The notes under the pieces: generated by a model
Database searches by the model: none
Told to the model about the DNA's origin: nothing
The model's input: the letters and a program-made list of their open reading frames with translations, nothing else
Program-made: the position numbers and the translations under genes
Shown: positions 1-6,547 of the stretch, one piece after another
Position numbering within the stretch: position 1 is the stretch's first letter
Layout of the letters: each line of letters opens with the position of its first letter
Origin: Candidatus Cloacimonadota bacterium
GTDB lineage: Bacteria; Cloacimonadota; Cloacimonadia; JGIOTU-2
Length of the DNA stretch: 10,416 bases
NCBI GenBank assembly: GCA_021160355.1
Contig: JAGHCS010000220.1
Location: forward strand, 1-10,416
Reading direction: 5' to 3'

Positions 1-296
1 GCGCCCCAGGCTTCAGTGTTATTTGCTTTATTCTGAATTTGGTCTTCGGCTTGCATAAGATCCATCCACAAAGATGGGATCTCCATCATATTTTCACCAT
101 CCAAATTCTTTTCAAATCCTATCATTGTGAGGTCACCCATAGTGACGATAACAGGCATAGGACTCATTGTTCTTGGTGGCTTGGGAAGTTCGGGTTCTGG
201 CGGCATATTTTGCGCCGGTGTTGGTTGGGGACAGGCACATGATACAATGAATAATAACGGAATAATAATACATAGAAATACTTTTGTTTTTTTCAT
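1..296 (-). CDS. Lipoprotein with GyrI-like (AraC effector-binding) domain, 3' end cut by window edge
   Basis: The visible 98 codons start at the ATG at 296, four bases behind a strong GGAGGA ribosome binding site (301-306). Residues 1-20 form a lipoprotein signal: KK, a hydrophobic stretch, then lipobox IVSC with Cys20 as the predicted lipidated residue. A proline-rich linker follows (residues 23-43), as in proteins that stand off a membrane. From about residue 48 the pattern VTMGDLTMIGF, then EIPSLWMDLM, resembles the first half of the GyrI-like/AraC effector-binding domain, whose members carry a pattern like PAMxVVGL followed by IPxLWxxF. That domain binds small amphipathic ligands, usually in the cytoplasm, so a lipid-anchored version would be a ligand-binding envelope protein. 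The domain call rests on remembered family patterns and half a domain. The gene continues beyond position 1. It is separated from the upstream isomerase gene by 82 bp and may have its own promoter. Confidence 0.65.
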   Translation of the reverse strand, partial: MKKTKVFLCIIIPLLFIVSCACPQPTPAQNMPPEPELPKPPRTMSPMPVIVTMGDLTMIGFEKNLDGENMMEIPSLWMDLMQAEDQIQNKANNTEAWG

Positions 297-300
297 GTAA

Positions 301-306
301 TCCTCC
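301..306 (-). promoter_or_regulatory. Ribosome binding site of the GyrI-like lipoprotein
   Basis: On the minus strand this reads GGAGGA, four bases before the ATG at 296. It is the strongest Shine-Dalgarno match in the window and fixes the start codon of the lipoprotein. Confidence 0.8.
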
Positions 307-323
307 GGGGTTATTTATATAAA

Positions 324-354
324 ATTAACTATTTCAAAGTAGTGTTCGTGTCAA
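324..354 (-). promoter_or_regulatory. Possible promoter of the GyrI-like lipoprotein
   Basis: The minus strand has a perfect TTGACA -35 match at 354-349. At 19 bp spacing there is GTTAAT (329-324, four of six against TATAAT), and at 17 bp TAGTTA, which is weaker. The element lies in the 82-bp gap between the isomerase stop and the lipoprotein start, so the lipoprotein may be transcribed separately from the upstream operon. The -10 match is poor, hence low confidence. Confidence 0.3.
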
Positions 355-378
355 GAAATCTGCATTGCGACATGCAAA

Positions 379-1587
379 TCAATTTCTGTATTCTTCATTC
401 ATCAATGTCACAAGATGATTTCCCAAAGGATTTGTCAGAAGATCCTGTATTGAATATTCGTCATCCAGTTTCACTTTTATCTGGGTTCGACAGAGATTTT
501 CTGCATGATGATTTTGTAAAATTTTGCCTTTGGCTTGCCAGATGAGATCAAGATTTTTCCCACCCAGACGAAATATCCTAACATCTTTAAGGGGAAACTC
601 GCCCTGAATTCCCACGCCCAATCCAGATTCAAAGTGAGAACGTAACCTGTAGCTTTTCACCAGACTGCATGGAACCGTGCAATGTGCCAGAATGAGGGAG
701 TTTTCCTTCAGGTTGACCTGTGAGGGATTTGCCATCCAGGGAATTCTGCCATATTTATGTAATGCCCACATCATTCCTGTCGTGCTGACAATATCACCTT
801 CACAACCGGCAATGATCCTTTCGTCATTCAGGCGGGAAAGCGCAAAACAGCCGGTAGTTTTCATGTCAAGAACCAGGTCGAAACAGCGGATGGTCAGGGC
901 GTCCAGTTTATATTTGGAAATGAGTTTTTTTATCGTCAGATATACGCGAACGTTATCTTCTATTTCTTTTGAAGAAGGTTCTCTGATCTCTTGAGAATTG
1001 CCTGTTAATTCTTCTGAAATATCTTCAACCTGTTCGATTTCAATTTTCTTATAAAGATGTTTAACTTCTTCCAGATCGATTTGAACGATCTCAACTCCAA
1101 ATGCTTTTTTAACGAGTTCATGTTTTGGGGTGCTTGCAACTAGCCAATCAGATGGGGGACCGATCAAGCCGATTTTTTTCCCGGAGAGAGTTTGCTTGTC
1201 TTCAAATTTTTTGATTGCAGGTATAGGATTAGGTTTTATATCTTCAGCGGTTTCCGGCAAATAGATTATCCTGCCCTGTTTGCCATCCTGTTGAAATCGA
1301 GCAAGAACTTCCAAGGCAGCTGGTAGGGAATTATGGCTTGCATGGGTCAGCAAAACAATATCCTCATCATGAAATGCTGCATTCCGCTTTGCATGTAGAT
1401 CAAGGATTTGTCGTTCTGTACCGCCGGTAATTACGAAATAGTAAAGCTGCTCAATTTCCTGAATGGCTGAGGAAGAAATTTGAGTGCATTTAAGTTCTTT
1501 AAGAAATTCTGCATTTATCCGGATAATATCATTAATTTTTGTTTGAGTAATGAAATCAGATGCGACCGCAATGAAAGAACCGTTCAT
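379..1587 (-). CDS. L-fucose/L-arabinose isomerase-like protein
   Basis: This 402-residue protein belongs to the fucose/arabinose isomerase fold, whose members interconvert aldoses and ketoses with a divalent metal. The evidence lies mainly in the C-terminal half: CEGD (residues 262-265, candidate metal ligands Glu263 and Asp265), MANPS (285-289), HCTVP (302-306), SHFESGLGVGIQGE (317-330), CRTQ (366-369) and PLGNH near the end, whose His391 fits the terminal histidine ligand. The N-terminal part has a GGTE segment (55-58) and a HNSLPAALE segment (85-93), as in the family. At about 400 residues it matches the short fucose-isomerase-like group, not the roughly 590-residue FucI. The substrate cannot be told. 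I choose ATG 1587 over the in-frame GTG at 1605 because AAGAAAGGT sits just upstream of it and would be coding if the GTG were used. The start lies 19 bp behind the ancestral end of the nucleotidase gene, so the two are probably cotranscribed. Confidence 0.85.
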   Translation of the reverse strand: MNGSFIAVASDFITQTKINDIIRINAEFLKELKCTQISSSAIQEIEQLYYFVITGGTERQILDLHAKRNAAFHDEDIVLLTHASHNSLPAALEVLARFQQDGKQGRIIYLPETAEDIKPNPIPAIKKFEDKQTLSGKKIGLIGPPSDWLVASTPKHELVKKAFGVEIVQIDLEEVKHLYKKIEIEQVEDISEELTGNSQEIREPSSKEIEDNVRVYLTIKKLISKYKLDALTIRCFDLVLDMKTTGCFALSRLNDERIIAGCEGDIVSTTGMMWALHKYGRIPWMANPSQVNLKENSLILAHCTVPCSLVKSYRLRSHFESGLGVGIQGEFPLKDVRIFRLGGKNLDLIWQAKGKILQNHHAENLCRTQIKVKLDDEYSIQDLLTNPLGNHLVTLMNEEYRN

Positions 1588-1606
1588 ATTACCTTTCTTG
1601 AGCACG

Positions 1607-1738
1607 CTACTTCAAGATATACCAATTATTATCACAGCTTGCCTTGAAGACTCCTTTTTCTTTCAAATATTCTATAATAAGATTTCGCAAGTCTATCTCC
1701 GAAGAATACAGAACCTCCGGTTCATTGATACCAACTGC
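1607..1738 (-). pseudogene. Detached in-frame C-terminal tail of the CpdB/UshA-like gene
   Basis: Directly behind the TAA at 1741-1739 the same frame stays open for 43 codons and closes with TAG at 1609-1607. It encodes AVGINEPEVLYSSE, then IDLRNLIIEYLKEKG, then CDNNWYILK. This fits the last helix and strand of the nucleotidase C-terminal domain; E. coli CpdB as I remember it ends with a comparable DNNWRL. A random 43-codon run would not show this. With the tail included the gene would be about 542 codons, a normal family length, and would end 19 bp before the next start, in keeping with the rest of the operon. There is no usable start codon in this frame, so the tail is made only by readthrough, or if the TAA is a sequencing error. 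Confidence 0.85.
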
Positions 1739-3235
1739 TTAAAGATGCCCACCACCACCATTTGCCCGGTAGCTGTTCATGGCGACTGTATAAGTCATTT
1801 CAGGATCGAGTGGTTCTGATTTTTCAAGGAAGATCACATCCTTAATTCTATTCCCAGTCGCTTCACGAATATCAATTGTATAAGATATACCTTCTGCCAT
1901 GTCGTAATTATATCCTGCCATGTCCGGATTTGTTGAGATAGAGTCATTTTCATATACATAATATTGAGCGCAATATTCTAGATAATCGAGAATATTTTGA
2001 TCTGTCATTTCAATCATTTTGAGTGTGTTTTCATAAGGATAGATCGCATATACATCCTTGATCCTTATTGAGTCTGGTGGGATGACCAAACTTGTTGAGA
2101 ATACAGGGGAAATTGAAATATCAGCACCAGTATAATAACTCTGAACTGTATTGATGAGTTCAGGAATAGGGGAATCCTCAAGACGGGCATTTTTTGTCGA
2201 GACAGTCTTGTAACTCTTTGCAACCGGAGTTCGGAAGTATGACACTACTTCCTCATGATAAGGTTTGTTCAGTTCAAGAAGCTCCTGGGATACAGGAAAA
2301 TCTTTTGCCCGTTCAACCCAGCCGGATTTTTCAACTACTTTCCATTTCCCATTATCTTTTTCGAGTACGATCTTTGCAATTCCCAAGCCCCAAGCATGTG
2401 AGCCGGATATCATTTGCAGAGTAGCGCTATCATGAATGGTTACAACAGAATCAAGCGGATTCACGCGATGAGAATGACCTCCAAAAACAACATCAAATCC
2501 TGGCACTCTTTCTGCAACAAGTTTGGAAGCATTTGCCACAGGCAAACCGAAAAGTTCTTCTTTGTATTTATCTTCTTCAGCATCATAACCTGCATGGAAT
2601 ATACCGATAAGTATATCCGATTTTTCTGTAATTTCAGGGGCATATTTTTGAGCTGTCTCAACCATACCTTTCCAGGTGATTCCCGGGTAATAGGTCGTGT
2701 CGAGCATTGTGGGGATTCCTGGGGTAGTTAATCCGAGAATGCCTATTTTGAGATCTCCTCTTTCTACAATTGTATAGGGTTCAAAAAAGCAGGTCCCATC
2801 CTTACATTCCGCATTGGCAGAGAGCCATGGAAAATCTGAGTTGTCTCTTGCTTTTGTATAAGTATCTACTCCCTGCTCGATCTCATGGTTGCCAACTGCG
2901 AACGCATCATAGCCGATATAATTCATGGTCTGAATGATGGGGTGAATCCCAACGGTATCTATCCGATTAAAATAATATGCATAAGGAGTACCCTGTATGA
3001 GATCTCCGCAATCAACAGATATAACATTATTATATTTCTCTTTGAATTCTTTCATTCTTGAATAAACCTTTACCAGTCCGTGTTCGGTTGGTTCATCTCT
3101 GATATAATCATAAGGAATGATCGTGCCATGAATATCTGTGGTGTTAATAATATAGAGAGTATCCCTTTCACCAGCTGCATAAAGCATTACAGAACAGGTG
3201 ATTAAAAGGAGAGTAATCACTGATATTTTTTTCAT
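1739..3235 (-). CDS. Periplasmic 2',3'-cyclic-nucleotide phosphodiesterase/5'-nucleotidase (CpdB/UshA family), ends at a premature stop
   Basis: The enzyme should hydrolyse nucleotides or 2',3'-cyclic nucleotides in the periplasm to release phosphate and nucleosides. Residues 1-21 are a Sec signal peptide. The metallophosphatase domain shows all expected ligands: Asp34 and His36 (TTDIHG), Asp78 (CGD), Asn116 and His117 (GNHE), His214 (FHAGYD), His254 and His256 (GGHSH). The C-terminal nucleotide-binding domain shows YPYENTL (399-405) and NSYRANGGGG (487-496). The PYDYI stretch after the first motif and the YNYDMAEGISYTID stretch look closer to CpdB than to UshA. The reading frame stops with TAA at 1741-1739, right after GGGGHL, whereas relatives go on for about 40-45 residues. 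The missing part is present in the same frame immediately behind the stop (1607-1738). The start lies six bases behind the preceding gene, with only a weak AGG as binding site. Family assignment is firm; exact substrate is inferred. Confidence 0.92.
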   Translation of the reverse strand: MKKISVITLLLITCSVMLYAAGERDTLYIINTTDIHGTIIPYDYIRDEPTEHGLVKVYSRMKEFKEKYNNVISVDCGDLIQGTPYAYYFNRIDTVGIHPIIQTMNYIGYDAFAVGNHEIEQGVDTYTKARDNSDFPWLSANAECKDGTCFFEPYTIVERGDLKIGILGLTTPGIPTMLDTTYYPGITWKGMVETAQKYAPEITEKSDILIGIFHAGYDAEEDKYKEELFGLPVANASKLVAERVPGFDVVFGGHSHRVNPLDSVVTIHDSATLQMISGSHAWGLGIAKIVLEKDNGKWKVVEKSGWVERAKDFPVSQELLELNKPYHEEVVSYFRTPVAKSYKTVSTKNARLEDSPIPELINTVQSYYTGADISISPVFSTSLVIPPDSIRIKDVYAIYPYENTLKMIEMTDQNILDYLEYCAQYYVYENDSISTNPDMAGYNYDMAEGISYTIDIREATGNRIKDVIFLEKSEPLDPEMTYTVAMNSYRANGGGGHL

Positions 3236-3241
3236 ATTTAT

Positions 3242-3913
3242 TTACCTATATATTTTATTTTTCAAACGGATTTTTTCTACATATATGAGTTCGCAGGCAC
3301 CATTGCCTGTATCTTCGCGCGTAGTGCTCGAAGCCCAGTTCACTTCTGTTTGCTGGCACATTCCCTCTACATTTACCAGGTAACCCCACAACTGTATCGT
3401 ATTTCCTTCTTTTATCTTCTTTAAGGCATTGAAGATATTTATATTTGCTGGCATAAGATGATTATTAGATGAGTGATCACCTATGTAGTTTTGAGTGACG
3501 GGACAGTTCCACTTGCAAGTAAAAAAATAGAACCTCTTGATCTGTGAATACATAATGAATTTGCTTATTTCTGATTCTATAAGTCTGCCCCATGCAAGTG
3601 CAAAATCATAGGGAGCGATCTTCGACGCCCATCCATCACGATAACGTTTCTTACTTACAACTTGTGCAGTTATCTCGTATTTTGCCCGAGGAAATACAAG
3701 AAGTTGCAGACTGCCTTTGTTCATGGTGAAACTCTGAACGTTTTGAATGTCATTCTGGATTGGTTCTTGAAATGGATCGAGCGGAGCTGTTTCTTCTTCA
3801 ACTGAGATCGGCTCGCTTATAAATACCATTGCTGCGATAGTACTTAATGCAATTATTACTAATAAAATTATAACCAGTTGCTGTGCGGAGGTTGGTGGAC
3901 AGGCATCTCTCAT
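3242..3913 (-). CDS. Uncharacterised membrane-anchored protein with conserved GDHSSNNHLMPAN motif
   Basis: This 223-residue protein has one transmembrane helix at residues 12-32 that anchors it in the inner membrane, then an acidic, proline-containing spacer (33-60) and a globular domain that would lie in the periplasm. The domain contains YDFALAWGRL (102-111), NYIGDHSSNNHLMPAN (142-157) and a strand-rich IKEGNTIQLWGYLVNVEG segment (167-184) that looks like part of a small beta barrel, followed by DTGNGACELIYVE (201-213). I have an impression of similar hypothetical proteins in other bacteria, with the HSSNNH stretch most conserved, but know of no assigned function. The start ATG at 3913 has no clear Shine-Dalgarno sequence and sits ten bases behind the VOC gene stop, so translational coupling is likely. 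The stop is six bases before the nucleotidase start. A role in envelope physiology is inference. Confidence 0.85.
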   Translation of the reverse strand: MRDACPPTSAQQLVIILLVIIALSTIAAMVFISEPISVEEETAPLDPFQEPIQNDIQNVQSFTMNKGSLQLLVFPRAKYEITAQVVSKKRYRDGWASKIAPYDFALAWGRLIESEISKFIMYSQIKRFYFFTCKWNCPVTQNYIGDHSSNNHLMPANINIFNALKKIKEGNTIQLWGYLVNVEGMCQQTEVNWASSTTREDTGNGACELIYVEKIRLKNKIYR

Positions 3914-3923
3914 ATTGATTATA

Positions 3924-4277
3924 TTATGAACTCAGAGTTTGAAAATTATAAAAATACTGAAATTCCAAAATTCGACCTTCTGGATCCTTACAAAAAAAGT
4001 GATATATTGGATATTTGGGATTATCTCGAGGGGATTCATCAGAAATGGCTCTAAATTTGTCATACATGATATCGACTTGAGTTTTCTCTTCATAATAAAA
4101 TGTGATCATTCCCATAGTATCAACACTTTCCCGCTGGCAGAATCCAAGTAAAAGATTGTCGTGCTGAAGAATTATACAATCTCCCTGATCCATCCAAATC
4201 GTACATCCTACTTCATTAATATAAAAGGACTTAATATCTTCTAATTTGCGGGTCTTAAAAAATATAATCCCGCTCAT
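3924..4277 (-). CDS. VOC (glyoxalase/bleomycin-resistance fold) protein
   Basis: This 117-residue protein has the length and pattern of a single VOC module of paired beta-alpha-beta-beta-beta units. A first strand and helix (FFKTRKLEDIKSFY, residues 6-19) are followed by the strand-loop WMDQGDCIIL (28-37), and near the end comes YHFFCKDPEGRILEFQYF (92-109). DPEGRxLEF is the classic closing motif; Glu105 and His93 are plausible metal ligands. The usual first-strand His is replaced by aromatic residues (Phe6/Phe7), so the metal site may be incomplete and the protein may bind a ligand without being a typical lyase. No substrate can be assigned. Its start overlaps the stop of the upstream membrane-protein gene in an ATGA (4277-4274), indicating translational coupling. 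Confidence 0.85.
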   Translation of the reverse strand: MSGIIFFKTRKLEDIKSFYINEVGCTIWMDQGDCIILQHDNLLLGFCQRESVDTMGMITFYYEEKTQVDIMYDKFRAISDESPRDNPKYPIYHFFCKDPEGRILEFQYFYNFQTLSS

Positions 4278-4561
4278 TTTGAACCTTTAACCTCTTTCAA
4301 ATCTTCAATGGTCTGCTGAAGTTCCAGGATAATATCATTTTGTCTTTTTTCAGTTTTACGTTTATTGCTTTCCTGAAGGCAAAATATTACCGTGATCAGA
4401 AGCAGTATAATGATCCACGAAGCGATCACTGCCCAGAAGAAGATTCCTCGTGTTTCATAATATTGCATAAAGAACAGCAGCAATATGGACATTGCGCCGA
4501 GTATTGTTATAAGAAGTGAGGATATGAACCAGGGCATTTTTTTCTTCAAATTATTTTTCAT
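4274..4561 (-). CDS. Small two-helix membrane protein with coiled-coil tail
   Basis: I do not recognise a named family. The 95 residues begin with a basic stretch (KNNLKKK), then two hydrophobic helices at about 12-33 and 40-62 with a short YYETRG turn between them, then a highly charged C-terminal tail (65-95) whose Leu/Ile spacing (IILELQQTIEDLKEV) suggests a coiled coil. With a basic N-terminus and charged tail, both ends probably face the cytoplasm. A GGAG ribosome binding site lies five bases before the ATG at 4561, within the 12-bp gap after the prepilin-like gene. The stop overlaps the start of the VOC gene. It could be a small scaffold for its membrane-bound neighbours; that is inference from position only. 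Confidence 0.75.
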   Translation of the reverse strand: MKNNLKKKMPWFISSLLITILGAMSILLLFFMQYYETRGIFFWAVIASWIIILLLITVIFCLQESNKRKTEKRQNDIILELQQTIEDLKEVKGSK

Positions 4562-4573
4562 TTTTCTCCAAAA

Positions 4574-5038
4574 TTATTGAGTAATAAAATCCGATGATAC
4601 GGGTGCTTCACTTGTAATTATCATTTGACCTGAAGTGCAATGAACGAGTATCCATCTTTGCAAGTTATAGGTTTTTGAGTGCACACCAATCGCGAATTTC
4701 TGCCAGTAGTCGGGCCACATCTTAATCTTAAATCCTTTGTTCGTGAAGCCGTCTTTTACCGAGAGAATTTCCTGCATATTATCGTCAAAAGCTGGGAGAA
4801 GAGTGATGATCTCATTCTCATTTTCACTCATGTACAGCACACTTTTTCCGTAACCTCCATAAGAAAGGGGCAGAAGGTAATGTTCATATATAAGAGCGCC
4901 GACCTGGAATAGGAGGTCGTCAAGTATTTTTTTTTCCTGCTCAATACCTTGCTGACGAATAACAGCTACTGCTCCGGCAATTCCAATAGCAATTATCACT
5001 ACGACGAGAAAGATCATGACAAATTGGTATGAGCCCAT
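4574..5038 (-). CDS. Small membrane-anchored protein with prepilin-like N-terminus
   Basis: This 154-residue protein starts MGSYQFVMIF and runs straight into a transmembrane helix (about 5-27), followed by a helical stretch with charged residues and a GGYGKS loop near residues 61-66, then a mostly beta region to the end. The Met-Gly start with an immediate helix and the following P-L-S-Y-G-G-Y-G segment recall small MG-start proteins I believe recur in uncultured FCB-group genomes. It also resembles mature type IV pilins in outline, but the Glu5 needed for pilus assembly is absent, so a true pilin is doubtful. The ATG at 5038 has no Shine-Dalgarno sequence. It shares one base with the stop of the microprotein gene (TAATG), so translation probably depends on coupling. 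The coding strand carries a run of nine A (4935-4927) at EKKI, a possible slippage site. Confidence 0.8.
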   Translation of the reverse strand: MGSYQFVMIFLVVVIIAIGIAGAVAVIRQQGIEQEKKILDDLLFQVGALIYEHYLLPLSYGGYGKSVLYMSENENEIITLLPAFDDNMQEILSVKDGFTNKGFKIKMWPDYWQKFAIGVHSKTYNLQRWILVHCTSGQMIITSEAPVSSDFITQ

Positions 5039-5127
5039 TAGATTAAGCGTATTATACTATTAATTCCAGCCAGAAGGATGTTCGAAAAGAAGAGAAAACC
5101 AAACAATATGATATCTATGTTTTTCAT
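5038..5127 (-). CDS. 29-residue hydrophobic membrane microprotein, coupled by TAATG to the next gene
   Basis: An ATG at 5127 opens a 29-codon frame, MKNIDIILFGFLFFSNILLA plus a nine-residue tail GINSIIRLI, ending with TAA at 5040-5038. Nearly the whole peptide is hydrophobic, enough for one transmembrane helix, with a lysine at position 3 and an arginine near the end. The start lies 19 bp behind the diguanylate cyclase stop, preceded by a weak purine-rich AAAAGAAG. The stop shares its last A with the ATG of the next gene, forming TAATG, and that gene lacks a ribosome binding site. The tight fit, the composition and the need for coupling support a real gene. It could serve as a leader peptide that delivers ribosomes or as a functional small membrane protein. 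A chance frame of this length is possible, so confidence is moderate. Confidence 0.55.
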   Translation of the reverse strand: MKNIDIILFGFLFFSNILLAGINSIIRLI

Positions 5128-5146
5128 TTATCTTCTTTTATTTTGT

Positions 5147-6457
5147 TCATACTTTATCTTTTTTTGAGAGACCTACAACGCAATTTTTCCCGCGTTTTTT
5201 TCCTTTATATAAAGCTTCGTCTGCCATTTTTATGCAGGCATCAATGTCCATTTTCTCATCATATGTTGCCACGCCGAATGTGATCGTAGCACGGATTTTG
5301 TTCTGTTCATATTCAAAATTTGCTTCCTCGATGGACTTCCTTATCTTTTCTGCTACGATCAACGCACCCTCTAATGTTGTTTTGGGAAACATAAGAATGA
5401 ATTCTTCGCCACCCCATCTGCCCACAATATCCTGTTTTCGTATACTCGTTTGCAGAATATGAGCGATATTACTCAGCACCTCATCTCCGGCTTGATGTCC
5501 ATATGTATCATTTATTTCTTTAAAACCATCCACATCTCCAATTGCAATAGAAAATTGTACAGCGGATCGTTCAAAGCGAGTGCATTCATAATTGAGTTTT
5601 TCCATCATATCAAGGCGATTTGAAAGCTGGGTGAGGTGATCGGTGTGAGCGAGAATATCCATTTTTTTGTATGCTTTGATAAGCTCTTCTTTCGCTAATA
5701 TCCTATCTGTGATGTCCCGCATAATTCCTATAGCATTCCATTCGTTATGAAGTTTCACACTTGTCAAAGAGAGTTCTACGGCAATTGATGACTGATCTTT
5801 TCTCAGGGCTTTAAGCTCAATAGTTTTCCCGACAAATTTCCCATCTCCGCTGTTTCGGAATTTAGGCATTGCTTTATTATGATCTTCATAATAATAATCG
5901 GGTGCAAGAAATTTATGAAGTTCTTTTCCGATAACCTCTTCCTTTGTGTAACCAAATATCCTTTCTGCTCCTTGATTCCAAAAAGTGACCATTCCATTAA
6001 TATCCATCATCACGATAGCATCACGTGCCGCAGAGCTGAGAACGCGGAATTTTTCTTCTTCCTCAAGAGCTTTTTCCTCAAGAGAGAGTTGCTTGACCAG
6101 CGCATCGATCTGTTCGAGTAATCTGTCACTGTCTATTGGTTTGATATGAAATCCGTTCACACCCAGGTCGATCGCTTTAAGCATGTAATTGGTATTACTG
6201 TACGCAGAGGTAATAAGAATTTTAGCATCCGGATCGAGAGTCCGTATATGCTGTATCATCTCAAGACCATCCATCACGGGCATTTGAAGATCCGTTACCA
6301 CGATATCGGGTTTATGAGTTTTATAAAGATTTAGTCCTTCTGCACCGTTAAGTGCTGTATGAATAGTGCCAAATTTTTTCTTTAGAATGCTTTTGATATA
6401 TGTAAGGATAATATGCTGATCCTCTACTATGAGGATCGATTTATGTGAAGGTTTCAT
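5147..6457 (-). CDS. Response-regulator diguanylate cyclase (REC-PAS-GGDEF)
   Basis: The 436-residue cytoplasmic protein should make cyclic di-GMP from two GTP in response to phosphorylation. Domains in order: receiver (about 5-122) with acidic Glu12/Asp13, phosphoacceptor Asp56, Thr83 and Lys106 (HIKPID); a charged coiled linker; a PAS domain (about 136-255) with WNQGAERIFGYTKEEVIGK and the closing GIMRDITDR; and a GGDEF domain (about 270-430). The cyclase domain has TDHLTQLSNR (272-281), metal Asp308 in GDVDGFKEIND, the active-site signature GGEEF (349-353) and RKQD (340-343), placed exactly five residues before it as in the inhibitory product-binding site. It should therefore be active and feedback-inhibited. 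The ATG at 6457 follows AAAGGA at a spacing of four. It is the first gene of the left-running cluster; no histidine kinase is visible nearby. The signal sensed by the PAS domain is unknown. Confidence 0.96.
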   Translation of the reverse strand: MKPSHKSILIVEDQHIILTYIKSILKKKFGTIHTALNGAEGLNLYKTHKPDIVVTDLQMPVMDGLEMIQHIRTLDPDAKILITSAYSNTNYMLKAIDLGVNGFHIKPIDSDRLLEQIDALVKQLSLEEKALEEEEKFRVLSSAARDAIVMMDINGMVTFWNQGAERIFGYTKEEVIGKELHKFLAPDYYYEDHNKAMPKFRNSGDGKFVGKTIELKALRKDQSSIAVELSLTSVKLHNEWNAIGIMRDITDRILAKEELIKAYKKMDILAHTDHLTQLSNRLDMMEKLNYECTRFERSAVQFSIAIGDVDGFKEINDTYGHQAGDEVLSNIAHILQTSIRKQDIVGRWGGEEFILMFPKTTLEGALIVAEKIRKSIEEANFEYEQNKIRATITFGVATYDEKMDIDACIKMADEALYKGKKRGKNCVVGLSKKDKV

Positions 6458-6538
6458 AGTATCCTTTCATAATATTAAAAATAAATATTCACTAACAAAG
6501 CATTTTATTGATAAAAAATTTCCGAGAACAGTTGAGTC

Positions 6539-6544
6539 TGTCAA
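6539..6544 (-). promoter_or_regulatory. Possible -35 element for the diguanylate cyclase cluster
   Basis: The minus strand has TTGACA at 6544-6539, just four bases after the RidA stop codon and about 80 bp before the cyclase ATG. No good -10 hexamer lies at 16-18 bp (AAATTT at 17), so this is a weak candidate. The 90-bp gap 6458-6547 is otherwise AT-rich and has no clear terminator, so readthrough from the RidA gene is also possible. Confidence 0.25.
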
Positions 6545-6547
6545 TAA

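Noticed and set aside
677..994. 105-codon plus-strand frame inside the isomerase gene
   Set aside because: It is antisense to a well-conserved enzyme and its translation shows no protein-like pattern; likewise the other plus-strand frames under 110 codons within 1-6457.
1588..1605. GTG start six codons upstream in the isomerase gene
   Set aside because: The AAGAAAGGT that best serves as ribosome binding site lies inside this extension, directly before ATG 1587.
4574..5038. True type IV pilin
   Set aside because: There is no Glu at position 5 and no pilus assembly gene in the window; it is kept as prepilin-like only.
6519..6546. Intrinsic terminator after ridA (GACAG/CTGTT stem followed by a T-run)
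   Set aside because: The stem has only five pairs with one wobble, and eight bases separate it from the T-run.
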